Shown: positions 6,995 through 16,622 of the stretch, piece by piece
How the letters are laid out: each line of letters opens with the position of its first letter
Position numbering within the stretch: position 1 is the stretch's first letter
Source: Candidatus Chryseobacterium colombiense
GTDB taxonomy: Bacteria > Bacteroidota > Bacteroidia > Flavobacteriales > Weeksellaceae
DNA length: 64,000 bases
Reading direction: 5' to 3'
Assembly: GCA_029203185.1 (NCBI GenBank)
Contig: CP119310.1
Span: 3,478,001-3,542,000, forward strand
The notes under the pieces: model-generated
What the model saw: the letters and a program-made list of their open reading frames with translations, nothing else
The model's database searches: none
Told to the model about the DNA's origin: nothing
Translations under genes and position numbers: made by a program

Positions 6995-9292
6995 TTATTT
7001 TCTTGGTTTCGAACTCATAAAAAAGCTTAGTTTTCCACCATTCATGATTTCAGAATGTTTTAAGGTGAAATTCTTGATCTCTTTTCCGTTCAAAAGAATT
7101 TTCTGAACATATACATTTTTTGGACTTTGATCGATGGCTTCAATTTCAAATGTTTTTCCGTTTTCCAGATTTAAAACCGCATTGTCAATCGCAGGACTTC
7201 CAATAGCATAATCTTCGGATCCTGGAGCAACAGGATAAAAGCCCAACGAGCTCAAAATATACCAGGCGCTCATTTGTCCTGTATCGTCATTTCCTCCCAA
7301 CCCATCATGAGTTGCTTTATACTGCATTTCCAGAATATGACGAATCTGAGCCTGAGTTTTCCAAGGCTGTCCTGCCCAGTTGTAGAGATAAGCAACATGA
7401 TGTGCTGGTTCATTTCCGTGAACATATCCACCGATAATTCCTTCTCGGGTAATGTCTTCAGTATCTGCAAAAAACTCGTCAGGTAAATGCATGGTGAACA
7501 GTTCATTCAGTTTTGAAGCGAATTTTTTCTTTCCGCCCATCAAAGCAATAAGCTCATCAGGATTTTGAGGAACAAAAAAGCTGTAGTTCCACGAATTTCC
7601 TTCAATGAAACCTTGTCCGTGAGTGCTTAATGCATTAAAGTCTTTTTTAAAGCTTCCATCTGCTAAACGCGGACGCATAAATCCGATTGATTTATCAAAA
7701 TTGTTTTTCCAGTTTTCAGAACGCTTGATGAACTGATTGTAAATTTCCGTTTCACCCAAATGTTTTGCCAATTGAGCAATCGTCCAATCATCATAAGCAT
7801 ATTCCAGAGTGTTGGAAACTGAAGTTCCGTTTTTCTCGGCGGGAATATATCCCAGATCGATATATTGTCCGATTCCTTCATAGTCTCTTTTGTTGGCAGT
7901 TGCGACACAGGCTTTCAAAGCTTCTTTGACATCACCGTTATAATTTCCTTTAATAATAGCATCTGCAACTACACTTACACTATGATAACCACTCATACAC
8001 CAGTTGTCATTCGCGTAATGCGACCAGATCGGAAGCATTTTCATAGAAAACTGATCATAATGAGCCATCATCGATTTCACCATATCACCGTTTCTTTTCG
8101 GCTGAATGATATTGAAGAAAGGATGAAGTGCGCGATACGTATCCCAAAGAGAGAAGGTTGTATAATTTGTGAAATTTTCTGCTTTATGCATATTTTGATC
8201 TAAACCTTTATATTCTCCGTTGACATCATTATAAGTCGTCGGATTGATAAAAGTATGGTACATCGCGGTGTAAAAGTTTGTTTTCTCGATTTCAGAACCT
8301 TTAATGACAATTTTATTTAATTCCTTATTCCAGTTTTCCTGGGTTTGGGCTTTTATTTGGTTAAAAGATAGGTTTCCAACTTCTTTTTCCAGATTTTCCA
8401 TTGCATTGGCCTGACTTACGGGAGAAATTGCCAGCTTTACTTCGATTGCTTCATTTTCATTCGTATCAAAATCAAAATACATTTTCAGATTTTTTCCTGC
8501 GATTTCCGGAAAGTTTTTGGTCTGATCGAATTTTCTCCAGAAACCATTGTACACTTGCTTTCCGTCATAATTTTTCTGACCGTATGACTTGAATGGCTTT
8601 GAGAATTTAAGGGCAAAATAAACCGTTCTTGTTCTTGCCCAACCATTGGTTTGCCGATATCCGGTAATGGTATTCCCGTTCTCCACACGAACATAAGTCC
8701 AGATGTTTTTGCCATCATAATTGTAAATTCCGGCCATTAAATCAAGAATAATGTGTGCCTGGTCAGATTTTGGGAAAGTATAGCGATGAACTCCGACTCT
8801 TGTTGTTGAGGTAAGTTCTGCTAAAATATTGTGATCATCAAGCTTTACTTTGTAATATCCTGCTTCTGCGGTTTCATTTTGATGTGAAAACCTGCTTCTA
8901 TATCCATTCTCAGGATTTGTCGCTGTTCCCGGGCTTAATTGTAATTTTCCAACGGTCGGCATGATCAAAAAATCTCCCAGATCAGAATGTCCTGTTCCGC
9001 TAAAGTGTGTGGAACTAAAACCTACAATCGTTTTGTCTTCGTAACGGTAACCTGCACAATATTTATAGACTTCACCATTATACTTTCCGTTCAGTTCGTA
9101 AGAGATCGTATCTGTTTCCGGGCTTAATTGTACTGCTCCAAAAGGTGCCGTTGCTCCGGGATAAGTATGGCCCATTTTTTCTGTCCCTATCAATGGATTG
9201 ACATATTGATAGAGTTTTTCAAATTTTTGAGCTTGAGTGGGTGAATTAAAAAATAAAAGAAATAAAAATAAACAGATTCCCGGTCTTTTCAT
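6995..9292 (-). CDS. secreted GH92 alpha-mannosidase
   Basis: A 765-aa glycoside hydrolase family 92 enzyme, calcium-dependent exo-alpha-mannosidases that trim alpha-1,2/1,3-mannosides from N-glycans. A signal peptide (MKRPGICLFLFLLFFNSPTQAQ) precedes the start motif YVNPLIGTEKMGHTYPGATAPFGAVQLSPDT-like segment (about residues 30-60). The family's C-terminal signature GGNDDTGQMSAWYILSSLGFYP is present near residue 680, with EGNSW and HGNEPAHH segments before it. The length matches single-module GH92 proteins. No SusCD genes adjoin it, so it is a stand-alone glycan-processing enzyme. The exact linkage is not predictable. Confidence 0.93.
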   Translation of the reverse strand: MKRPGICLFLFLLFFNSPTQAQKFEKLYQYVNPLIGTEKMGHTYPGATAPFGAVQLSPETDTISYELNGKYNGEVYKYCAGYRYEDKTIVGFSSTHFSGTGHSDLGDFLIMPTVGKLQLSPGTATNPENGYRSRFSHQNETAEAGYYKVKLDDHNILAELTSTTRVGVHRYTFPKSDQAHIILDLMAGIYNYDGKNIWTYVRVENGNTITGYRQTNGWARTRTVYFALKFSKPFKSYGQKNYDGKQVYNGFWRKFDQTKNFPEIAGKNLKMYFDFDTNENEAIEVKLAISPVSQANAMENLEKEVGNLSFNQIKAQTQENWNKELNKIVIKGSEIEKTNFYTAMYHTFINPTTYNDVNGEYKGLDQNMHKAENFTNYTTFSLWDTYRALHPFFNIIQPKRNGDMVKSMMAHYDQFSMKMLPIWSHYANDNWCMSGYHSVSVVADAIIKGNYNGDVKEALKACVATANKRDYEGIGQYIDLGYIPAEKNGTSVSNTLEYAYDDWTIAQLAKHLGETEIYNQFIKRSENWKNNFDKSIGFMRPRLADGSFKKDFNALSTHGQGFIEGNSWNYSFFVPQNPDELIALMGGKKKFASKLNELFTMHLPDEFFADTEDITREGIIGGYVHGNEPAHHVAYLYNWAGQPWKTQAQIRHILEMQYKATHDGLGGNDDTGQMSAWYILSSLGFYPVAPGSEDYAIGSPAIDNAVLNLENGKTFEIEAIDQSPKNVYVQKILLNGKEIKNFTLKHSEIMNGGKLSFFMSSKPRK

Positions 9293-9336
9293 ACATAGAG
9301 ATTTTTAAACAGTAAATGTATATAAAAACTTGTTGA

Positions 9337-10026
9337 TTATTTTTCTGAAAAACGGAAACCAATCCCGTGAATGTTTTCAATCATAATATTGGCTTCATCA
9401 GCAAAAATCTTCCTCAATCTTGAAATAAAAACATCGAGGCTTCTCCCCATAAAATAATCGTCATCGCCCCAGATTGCCTTCAGAATATCCTGTCTCTTGA
9501 GAACTGTGTTTTTATGACGGATAAAATATAACAGGAGTTCAGCTTCTCTTTGGGTAAGGGTTATCGTATTTTCCTGATTTTGCAAAGTATAGTTTTTAGG
9601 ATCAAAGTTAAATTTTCCGACCCTATATTTTTGTGAAGAAGGTTCTGTCTTTTTTGAACGTTTGAGGAATACTTCAATTTTCAGGATCAGTTCTTCAATA
9701 CTGAACGGTTTTACCAAATAATCATCCGCACCTATTTTTAACCCTTTTATTCGGTCTTCCTTTAAAGCTTTGGCAGAAATAAAAATGATAGGAATCTCAG
9801 AGTTTTCTTCCCGAATATATTGTGCCAGTTCAAAGCCGTTCATTTCCGGCATCATGATATCTAAAAGACAAATGTCAAAACTTTCGTTATTAAATGCTTC
9901 TAATGCAGATTTTCCGTCAGGATACCAGCAGATATCATAATAACTTTCCAGGCTGTCCTGCACCAGAAAAGCTATCGTTGTGTCATCTTCAGCATATAAA
10001 ATTTTAGATTTCTCCATGAATTGCAC
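9337..10026 (-). CDS. OmpR-family response regulator
   Basis: A 229-aa two-component response regulator. The receiver has the acidic pair Asp14-Asp15, phospho-acceptor Asp56 in CLLDIMMPE and Lys106 in LVKPF. The C-terminal winged helix ends in RSLDVFISRLRKIF and IHGIGFRF. It lies 4 bases downstream of its kinase, so the two are co-transcribed. MEKSKIL at residue 4 is an equally good start. It is a paralogue of the regulator at 15936-16622, with an almost identical recognition-helix region, which suggests similar DNA targets. Confidence 0.93.
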   Translation of the reverse strand: MQFMEKSKILYAEDDTTIAFLVQDSLESYYDICWYPDGKSALEAFNNESFDICLLDIMMPEMNGFELAQYIREENSEIPIIFISAKALKEDRIKGLKIGADDYLVKPFSIEELILKIEVFLKRSKKTEPSSQKYRVGKFNFDPKNYTLQNQENTITLTQREAELLLYFIRHKNTVLKRQDILKAIWGDDDYFMGRSLDVFISRLRKIFADEANIMIENIHGIGFRFSEK

Positions 10027-10030
10027 TTTA

Positions 10031-11281
10031 TTATTTAAAAGGTAAAAACAGGGTCACGGTAATTCCTTGATCGTTATTATTCTCCACCGAAATTTTCCAG
10101 TTGTGCTGCTGCACAATCTTTTTTACATAAAATAACCCCAGTCCAAAACCATTTACCTCATCACTTTTACTGGTATTTACTCTATAAAACTTATCAAAAA
10201 TGTGAGGAATATTTTTAGCGGGAATTCCTATTCCGTTGTCTTTAAACTTTAAATATAAGCCTTTTGAATCTTTAAAAGAAGAAATGGCAATCATTGGTGT
10301 TGTTTCGCAATATTTAATAGAATTGTCTAAAATATTGTAAATGATATTGCTAAAGTGAAATTCATCAGCAATCACTGAAGTGTCACTGTCAATATTAATT
10401 TCAATGGAGAGGTTTTCATTTTTTTGTTTTACAGTATCTGCAATTTCCTGGATAAAAGGCAGTAGAATTATTCTTTGAGGCTTTAATGACAGTCCTGAAG
10501 CATCATTTTTGGCAATATTCAGGATTTTTTCAATATGACTGTTGAGCTTATGACTTTGATCAGTGATGATGGAAGTATAAGTTTGCAGTTTTGGATTTTC
10601 TTTTATCTGATCCTGTTTTTTCAGGGCTTCTGAAGCTAAAAGGATAGACGAAAGAGGGGTTTTAAACTCATGCGTCATATTATTGATGAAATCTCTCTGT
10701 AATTCTGAAAACTTTTTCTGCTGAATAATGGTGTAAATTGAATATACATACACCAAAAGAATAATAATCAAAGCGAATGTAAGCAGATACCAAAAACGCA
10801 GCGAACTGATCAGGTAGGTTTTTCTATCCGGAAAACGGATAGAAAAATAATAGACCAGGTTTTTATGTTTCGGGAATTGGATGACCTTATAATTAGGAGG
10901 TTCCTGATTTTTAGAAATAAATTTCCCGTACATCATTTTATCACTATGACAATTGTAAAGAGCGTATACATAATTAGTATTGATCTGAAAACGGGTAAAT
11001 TCTGTTTTTAAATAATGTTCTAAAACGGCAGGGTGAAATTCATTATTGATATTAACTACGTAATAATCATTAGAAATATTCTGAACGGGATTTTCTGCAA
11101 AAGAAGTTTTACCACCGGATAGTTTTTCTACCACTTCCAGTAATGCAATATTTACTTTTTGATTAAATTTCTGATCTTCTAGATTGTAGGCCTGTCGGGT
11201 CCATAAAAGCTGGGCTATCAAAATTCCGATAATAGCTACAAACCCAAGCGTTATAATAATATTAAGTCTTTTTATTTCCAT
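10031..11281 (-). CDS. membrane sensor histidine kinase
   Basis: A 416-aa kinase. Transmembrane helices at about 9-27 and 164-184 bracket a periplasmic domain of about 135 residues without recognisable homology. There is no clear HAMP. The phospho-acceptor His204 lies in MTHEFKTPLSSI, the N box is NIIYNILDNSIKY, and the G boxes are DNGIGIP and GFGLGLFYVKKI. It pairs with the regulator 4 bases downstream. It is divergent from the DUF1573 gene across 160 bases containing repeated TTAAC boxes, so that gene is the likely target. Signal unknown. Confidence 0.92.
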   Translation of the reverse strand: MEIKRLNIIITLGFVAIIGILIAQLLWTRQAYNLEDQKFNQKVNIALLEVVEKLSGGKTSFAENPVQNISNDYYVVNINNEFHPAVLEHYLKTEFTRFQINTNYVYALYNCHSDKMMYGKFISKNQEPPNYKVIQFPKHKNLVYYFSIRFPDRKTYLISSLRFWYLLTFALIIILLVYVYSIYTIIQQKKFSELQRDFINNMTHEFKTPLSSILLASEALKKQDQIKENPKLQTYTSIITDQSHKLNSHIEKILNIAKNDASGLSLKPQRIILLPFIQEIADTVKQKNENLSIEINIDSDTSVIADEFHFSNIIYNILDNSIKYCETTPMIAISSFKDSKGLYLKFKDNGIGIPAKNIPHIFDKFYRVNTSKSDEVNGFGLGLFYVKKIVQQHNWKISVENNNDQGITVTLFLPFK

Positions 11282-11325
11282 TTACAGAAACAATATTATC
11301 CAAAAATATCTATTAATTTTTTATC

Positions 11326-11392
11326 GTTAACAACTTATTAACAAATGTTTGATAACGATTAACATGTTGTATTTAAATTCATCTTACATTTG
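11326..11392 (+). promoter_or_regulatory. candidate response-regulator boxes and -7 box for the DUF1573 gene
   Basis: GTTAAC at 11326 and ATTAAC at 11337 are exactly 11 bases apart, with further GATAAC (11351) and ATTAAC (11358) copies. A perfect -7 box TACATTTG lies at 11385-11392. The 11-base phasing matches how OmpR-type dimers bind, and the same hexamer recurs before the target of the paralogous system at 17964-17991. Confidence 0.5.
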
Positions 11393-11441
11393 CTTTATCG
11401 AAAAAATAATTGGCTATTTATAATTATTAAAATTTATACTC

Positions 11442-11855
11442 ATGAAAAATTTAAAAATTACAGCACTATTGGCAGTTTTGGCATGCTCTCCTTTTTATGC
11501 AAACGTACTTCCTGCTGACCATTCTCCAGTAGTAAAAGTACTTGCAGATGCTATTAAATGGAAATCAGAATCTATTGATGTAGGTAATATTCCTCAGGGA
11601 AAACCAAAAGTAATCAGATTTGAATTTACAAATACATCTAATAAGCCAATCGTTATTGAAAATGTAGCACCATCTTGCGGATGTACAACTGCTGATTATA
11701 CAAAAACTCCAATCCTTCCAGGGAAAAAAGGTTTTGTTGAGGCAAGCTACAATGCAGCTAACGCAGGAGCATTTATGAAAACGGTAAATGTTACCACAAG
11801 TGACAGCAAAACTCCAAAAACACTTTCTTTCAAAGGAACTGTAGTGGCTTCTTAA
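11442..11855 (+). CDS. secreted DUF1573 protein
   Basis: A 137-aa exported protein. The signal peptide ends near residue 20, before LPADHSPV. An Ig-like DUF1573 domain follows, with the hallmark IVIENVAPSCGCTTADYTK and PILPGKKGFVEASYN segments. The two Cys of CGC are conserved in the family. DUF1573 proteins are abundant in Bacteroidota and thought to be envelope-associated; no biochemical role is established. It is divergent from a two-component system whose putative boxes precede it, and is followed by its own terminator. Confidence 0.88.
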   Translation: MKNLKITALLAVLACSPFYANVLPADHSPVVKVLADAIKWKSESIDVGNIPQGKPKVIRFEFTNTSNKPIVIENVAPSCGCTTADYTKTPILPGKKGFVEASYNAANAGAFMKTVNVTTSDSKTPKTLSFKGTVVAS

Positions 11856-11878
11856 TTAATTTAATCTTGTTCAATATA

Positions 11879-11916
11879 AAACAGCCTGATGAATTTTCGT
11901 CGGGCTGTTTTGTTTT
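11879..11916 (+). terminator. terminator after the DUF1573 gene
   Basis: AACAGCC pairs with GGCTGTT across a 16-base loop that can pair further, followed by a TTTTGTTTTT tail. Confidence 0.8.
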
Positions 11917-12020
11917 TAATAGATTGTTGTTTAAAAAACAATTATTTGTTGCATTATTTCTTGATACATTTTAAAGGTTGGCGTTTCAATATTTATTATT
12001 TTTAAGAAAAAATAAAACGT

Positions 12021-12902
12021 ATGAATCTTTATACACAACCAATGCTGCGTGAAGACGCACTGAAAGATAAAGTAGCCATCGTCACAGGAGGAGGAAGCGG
12101 TCTTGGAAAAGCGATGACCAGATATTTTCTTCAGCTGGGCGCAAAAGTAGTGATTACCTCAAGAAATTTGGAAAAACTACAAGGAACAGCAAAAGAACTG
12201 GAAGATGAAACCGGAGGAAAAGTTCTTTGCGTTGCATGTGATGTGAGAAACTGGGATGAGGTAGAAGCAATGAAGGAAGCGGCTCTGAAAGAATTTGGAA
12301 GAATTGATATCCTCTTGAATAATGCCGCAGGAAATTTTATCTCCCCAACCGAAAGGCTAACACATTCCGCATTTGATTCTATTTTAGATATTGTTTTAAA
12401 AGGAACAAAAAACTGTACACTTTCCATCGGGAAACATTGGATTGATTCAAAAACTCCGGGTACGGTTTTGAATATTGTGACAACGTATTCATGGACTGGT
12501 TCGGCATATGTTGTTCCTTCAGCCTGTGCAAAAGCGGGAGTTTTGGCAATGACGAGATCTCTTGCGGTAGAATGGGCTAAATATGGAATCCGTTTCAATG
12601 CAATTGCTCCAGGACCTTTCCCTACGAAAGGTGCATGGGACAGACTTCTTCCGGGAGATCTGCAGGAAAAATTCGATATGAAGAAAAAAGTTCCGTTAAG
12701 AAGAGTGGGAGAACATCAGGAGCTGGCTAATCTGGCCGCTTATCTGGTTTCAGATTATTCTGCTTATATGAACGGGGAAGTGGTAACTATTGATGGAGGA
12801 GAATGGTTGCAGGGAGCAGGAGAATTCAATATGCTTGAAGATATTCCTCAGGAAATGTGGGATGCTTTAGAAGCAATGATTAAAGCTAAAAAATCAAATT
12901 GA
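12021..12902 (+). CDS. SDR-family oxidoreductase, 2,4-dienoyl-CoA reductase-like
   Basis: A 293-aa classical short-chain dehydrogenase. The cofactor motif TGGGSGLG lies at residues 23-30. NNAAGNF follows at about 99-105. The catalytic segment TYSWTGSAYVVPSACAKAG lacks the classical Tyr-x3-Lys pair (Ser-Ala-Cys-Ala-Lys) as in peroxisomal/bacterial 2,4-dienoyl-CoA reductases, where the Tyr is replaced. GPFPTKGAWDRLLPG and a long C-terminus also fit that subgroup. It would remove awkward double bonds in fatty-acid beta-oxidation. It is a stand-alone gene with its own terminator. The exact substrate is inference. Confidence 0.75.
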   Translation: MNLYTQPMLREDALKDKVAIVTGGGSGLGKAMTRYFLQLGAKVVITSRNLEKLQGTAKELEDETGGKVLCVACDVRNWDEVEAMKEAALKEFGRIDILLNNAAGNFISPTERLTHSAFDSILDIVLKGTKNCTLSIGKHWIDSKTPGTVLNIVTTYSWTGSAYVVPSACAKAGVLAMTRSLAVEWAKYGIRFNAIAPGPFPTKGAWDRLLPGDLQEKFDMKKKVPLRRVGEHQELANLAAYLVSDYSAYMNGEVVTIDGGEWLQGAGEFNMLEDIPQEMWDALEAMIKAKKSN

Positions 12903-12919
12903 TTTAAAAATATTATTAA

Positions 12920-12955
12920 TTTCCCGGATCTGTAACGATTTCGGGATTTTTTTTA
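12920..12955 (+). terminator. terminator after the SDR gene
   Basis: TCCCG pairs with CGGGA, followed by an 8-base T run, just before the M1 peptidase start. Confidence 0.75.
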
Positions 12956-12961
12956 CTTATT

Positions 12962-14929
12962 ATGAAAAGAATCTCAATGAATTTTAAACTTCCAACCCTT
13001 ATTTCGGCAGTTGCGGTTGCTCTTTTTGCACAGCCAGCGTATGCTCAGGAATCACCAAAATATGATTATGTAGAAGTATTTAAGCCATTTTTCTATTCGC
13101 AGACCGGAACTGAAACCAGATCTGCAAGTGGACAGCCGGGACACGCGTATTGGCAAAATTCTGCAGACTATCATCTGAATATAAGCCTTAATGAGGCTAA
13201 AAATGAAGTCTTTGGAACTGCAGAAATTACTTATACAAATAACAGTCCGGATAGGCTGGGTTTCCTATGGCTGCAGCTGGATCAGAATTTATTTGAAAAA
13301 AATTCAAGAGGAAATGCCGTAGTACCTATGTCGGGAAGCAGAAATGGTGCTCACGGTGAAGAATTTGAGGGAGGATATAAAATAAAATCTGTAAAATATA
13401 ATGGAAAAGACGTAAAGTATACCATTACGGATACCAGAATGCAGATTGATCTTCCTGAAGAACTGAAATCTAATGGTGGAGTTGCAAAAATTAAAATTGA
13501 ATATTCTTTCCTTTCGCCAAAATACGGATCAGACAGAATGGGAATACAGGATACCAAGAATGGGAAAATCTTCACGATGGCTCAATGGTATCCGAGAATG
13601 TGTGTGTATGATGATGTTTTAGGATGGAATACATTGCCTTATCTGGGAGCTTCCGAATTTTATCTGGAATATGGAAATATTACTGCAAATATTACTGTTC
13701 CGGCCAATCAATATGTTGTGGCTTCAGGAGAACTGCTTAATGCAAAAGAAGTTTACACTAAAGAAGAGAATAAACGATGGGAAGAAGCCAGAAACAGTGA
13801 CAAAACAATAATGATCCGCCCGGAATCTGAATTGGGTAAAAATCAGGCGACCGGAACAAAAACATGGAAATTTAAGATTAATCAGGCAAGAGATTTTGCT
13901 TGGGCGTCTTCTTCAGCCTTTATTATAGACGCAGCAAAAATTAATCTTCCAAGCGGTAAAAAATCTTTAGCGGTCTCTGCCTATCCTGCAGAAAGTGCGG
14001 GAGAAAAAGCTTGGGGAAGATCAACAGAATATACAAAGTCGGCCATTGAGCATTATTCAGCAAAATGGTATGAATATACCTATCCTGCAGCCACAAACGT
14101 TGCCGGTAATGAAGGAGGAATGGAGTATCCCGGAATTGTTTTCTGTCATATGGACTCCAAAGGAGGAGGTCTTTGGGGAGTTACGGATCATGAGTTCGGG
14201 CACAACTGGTTTCCGATGATCGTAGGTTCCAATGAAAGATTATTTGCTTGGATGGACGAAGGTTTCAATACTTTTATCAATGAACTTTCAACAGAAGCTT
14301 TCAACAAAGGAGAATACTATTCAAAGAAAAATATTGCTCAAACAGGAGGCTTTCTGATGAATGATAATTTCGAACCTGTTATGGTGGGACCGGATAATAT
14401 GAAAGAAAGAAGCATCGGGGTTTTGGCTTACTATAAACCAGGTATTGGATTGGAAGTTTTAAGAAATTCGATCCTGGGACCTGAAAAATTCGATAAAGCA
14501 TTCAGAACTTATATCAAGCGTTGGGCTTTCAAGCATCCTACTCCTTGGGATTTTTTCCACACGATGGAAAATGTTTCCGGAGAAGAGCTTAACTGGTTCT
14601 GGAGAGGATGGTTTATCAATAAATGGAAAATCGATCAGTCAGTTAAAAATGTGAAATACGTAAACGGAGACTTTAAAAATGGTGCACAGATTACGGTAGA
14701 AAATTTAGGACAATTACCAATGCCGACAACCGTTCAGGTAAAATTTAAAGACGGTACAGAACAAATCGTAAAATTACCGGTAGAAGTCTGGAAACGAAAT
14801 ACGGAATGGACCTTTAAAATCGATTCTACAAAAGAAATTGCTCAGGTAAAACTGGATCCTAATTCTCAGATTCCAGATGTGAATCCTAAAAATAACAGCT
14901 GGAATTCTGACGATCAGTCTTCCAAATAA
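12962..14929 (+). CDS. secreted M1-family metallopeptidase
   Basis: A 655-aa zinc aminopeptidase-like enzyme. The signal peptide (to about residue 28, ending AQPAYAQ) directs export. Zinc ligands are H410-E-F-G-H414 with Glu433 in WMDEG, 18 residues later, as in M1. The exopeptidase GAMEN loop is represented by GGMEYP. M1 proteins of this secreted Bacteroidota type have an N-terminal beta domain and a C-terminal helical domain. A second M1 gene follows at 20517. The two probably supply amino acids from external peptides. Free N-terminal specificity cannot be predicted. Confidence 0.9.
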   Translation: MKRISMNFKLPTLISAVAVALFAQPAYAQESPKYDYVEVFKPFFYSQTGTETRSASGQPGHAYWQNSADYHLNISLNEAKNEVFGTAEITYTNNSPDRLGFLWLQLDQNLFEKNSRGNAVVPMSGSRNGAHGEEFEGGYKIKSVKYNGKDVKYTITDTRMQIDLPEELKSNGGVAKIKIEYSFLSPKYGSDRMGIQDTKNGKIFTMAQWYPRMCVYDDVLGWNTLPYLGASEFYLEYGNITANITVPANQYVVASGELLNAKEVYTKEENKRWEEARNSDKTIMIRPESELGKNQATGTKTWKFKINQARDFAWASSSAFIIDAAKINLPSGKKSLAVSAYPAESAGEKAWGRSTEYTKSAIEHYSAKWYEYTYPAATNVAGNEGGMEYPGIVFCHMDSKGGGLWGVTDHEFGHNWFPMIVGSNERLFAWMDEGFNTFINELSTEAFNKGEYYSKKNIAQTGGFLMNDNFEPVMVGPDNMKERSIGVLAYYKPGIGLEVLRNSILGPEKFDKAFRTYIKRWAFKHPTPWDFFHTMENVSGEELNWFWRGWFINKWKIDQSVKNVKYVNGDFKNGAQITVENLGQLPMPTTVQVKFKDGTEQIVKLPVEVWKRNTEWTFKIDSTKEIAQVKLDPNSQIPDVNPKNNSWNSDDQSSK

Positions 14930-14992
14930 AAGGTTATTTAAAAAACGTTCAAAGAAATTTAATTTACTAAAAAGAAATAATTCAGATATTTA

Positions 14993-15021
14993 GGCTCCGG
15001 AATATTTTCCGGAGTTTTTTG
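14993..15021 (+). terminator. terminator after the first M1 peptidase gene
   Basis: CTCCGGAA-TAT-TTTCCGGAG hairpin followed by TTTTTT. Confidence 0.85.
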
Positions 15022-15045
15022 TTTAAATAATAAAATCAGTATTCA

Positions 15046-15078
15046 TTGCTTCTTTATGAGACATATGTTTTATTTTTG
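15046..15078 (+). promoter_or_regulatory. candidate promoter for the EEP gene
   Basis: TTG at 15046-15048 and TATTTTTG at 15071-15078 (perfect TAnnTTTG) are separated by 22 bases, close to the 19-21 usual in Bacteroidota. The ATG lies 22 bases downstream. Confidence 0.5.
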
Positions 15079-15100
15079 TTTAACTTTTTAATTAAGAATA

Positions 15101-15928
15101 ATGAAATTTAAATTTTCAGGACTATTGGTATTACTTTTCATCCTCAATTTTTCTCAGGATCTGAAAGTAATGAGTTTCAACATCAGACTTCAGGTAGAAT
15201 CGGATAAAGATAATGCCTGGACACAAAGAAAGCAGGATGCCATCGACTTATTGAGCTATTATCATCCGGATTATTTCGGAGTTCAGGAAGCGCTTCCGGA
15301 ACAAATGAAAGACATTAAGAACGGATTGAAAAACTATGAGTATGTAGGAGTGGGAAGGGATGACGGAAAAGAAAAAGGAGAGTTTTCAGCTATTTTCTAT
15401 GATGCCAATAGACTTCAGGTTTTAAATTCAGGAACATTCTGGTTGTCTGAAACCCCTGAGAAACCTTCAAAAGGTTGGGATGCCGCTTACAACAGAGTGT
15501 GTACATATGCTGTTTTCAAAGATAAGAAGTCTAAAAAAGAATTCATGGCGCTTAATCTTCACTTCGATCACGTAGGAAATGTGGCAAGAGTGAAATCTGC
15601 GGATTTAATTTTAAAGAAAATTAAAGAGATTAATCCTAAAAATTTACCGGTGACATTAAGTGGAGATTTCAACTTAACGGATGATACCGAACCGATTAAA
15701 ATCCTTTCGCAGAATTTAAAAGACAGTTTTTACAATTCTGAAACCAAACATTATGGACCTGTGGGAACCTTCACAGATTTTAATGTAAATGAAGTTCCAA
15801 AAGAAAGAATAGATTATATTTTTGTAAAAGGATTTAAAATAAAATCTCACAGACATATCAATGACAGAAGAGAAAATTTACTGTATCCGTCGGATCACTT
15901 TCCGGTGTTGGTAGATCTTTCTTTTTAA
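15101..15928 (+). CDS. secreted endonuclease/exonuclease/phosphatase-family protein
   Basis: A 275-aa EEP-fold phosphodiesterase with a short signal peptide (MKFKFSGLLVLLFILNFSQ). Catalytic motifs seen are MSFNIR (Asn), VQEAL (metal-binding Glu), LNLHFDHVG (His), LSGDFNLT (Asp and Asn) and the terminal SDHFPV (Asp-His). Members cleave nucleic acids, phosphoinositides or sphingomyelin. The secreted Bacteroidota group is uncharacterised, so only the class is called. It sits alone between an M1 peptidase and the second two-component system, and its stop is 7 bases from the convergent regulator gene. Confidence 0.88.
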   Translation: MKFKFSGLLVLLFILNFSQDLKVMSFNIRLQVESDKDNAWTQRKQDAIDLLSYYHPDYFGVQEALPEQMKDIKNGLKNYEYVGVGRDDGKEKGEFSAIFYDANRLQVLNSGTFWLSETPEKPSKGWDAAYNRVCTYAVFKDKKSKKEFMALNLHFDHVGNVARVKSADLILKKIKEINPKNLPVTLSGDFNLTDDTEPIKILSQNLKDSFYNSETKHYGPVGTFTDFNVNEVPKERIDYIFVKGFKIKSHRHINDRRENLLYPSDHFPVLVDLSF

Positions 15929-15935
15929 ATAAAGA

Positions 15936-16622
15936 TTAGTTGGTCGGAAAATCTATTTCAAATCCAATTCCTCTCAGGGATTGGATTTTGATTTCAGGAT
16001 CGTTGATAAAATATTTTCTTAATCTGCTGATAAAAACATCAAGGCTTCTTCCTGTAAAATAATCATTGGTTTCCCACAGATTATTCAAAATATCCTCTCT
16101 CTTTATCGTTTTCTGATTGTGTTTCAACAAATAAAGCAAAAGCTGCTGTTCACGGATCGTTAAACGGATATTTCCGTCTGGATGGGAAAGCAGAAGTTTT
16201 TCCGTATCTAAAAAATAGTTTCCAATATTTATATGCGTTTCTGTGGTTGTTGATAAAGTTCTTTTAAGAATATTCTTAATTCTCAAAATAAGCTCTTCAG
16301 GATCGCAAGGTTTGGAAATATAATCGTCGGCTCCGATTTTTAAACCAGTTAACCGGTCAATTTTTTGATTTTTTGCAGTTAAAAACAGGATAGGGAAATC
16401 AGGTTTCTCCTTTAAAATCATTTTAGCTAATGAAAAGCCGTCAATATGAGGCATCATGATATCCAAAATCCCAATATGAAAAGAAAAATCAGACTTTAAA
16501 ATCTCTGTAATATCTTGAGGGTTCTGAAACCAGGCGACTTCAAAATCTTCCAGTTCCAGATACTGCTTTAGGATCATTCCGAAATCGGAATCGTCTTCTG
16601 CTAAAAGGATCTTAATTTTCAT
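15936..16622 (-). CDS. OmpR-family response regulator
   Basis: A 228-aa response regulator with acidic Asp10-Asp11, phospho-acceptor Asp54 in GILDIMMPH, Lys in ISKPCDP, and an OmpR-type winged helix ending RSLDVFISRLRKYF and LRGIGFEI. It overlaps the kinase gene by 11 bases, so the pair is translationally coupled. It is a clear paralogue of 9337-10026, with the recognition-helix region RSLDVFISRLRK identical, hence a probable shared DNA motif (TTAAC boxes). Confidence 0.93.
   Translation of the reverse strand: MKIKILLAEDDSDFGMILKQYLELEDFEVAWFQNPQDITEILKSDFSFHIGILDIMMPHIDGFSLAKMILKEKPDFPILFLTAKNQKIDRLTGLKIGADDYISKPCDPEELILRIKNILKRTLSTTTETHINIGNYFLDTEKLLLSHPDGNIRLTIREQQLLLYLLKHNQKTIKREDILNNLWETNDYFTGRSLDVFISRLRKYFINDPEIKIQSLRGIGFEIDFPTN

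Noticed and set aside
12131..12598. 155-codon open frame antisense to the SDR gene
   Set aside because: It is the shadow of a strongly coding gene with clear SDR motifs; no start context or homology of its own.
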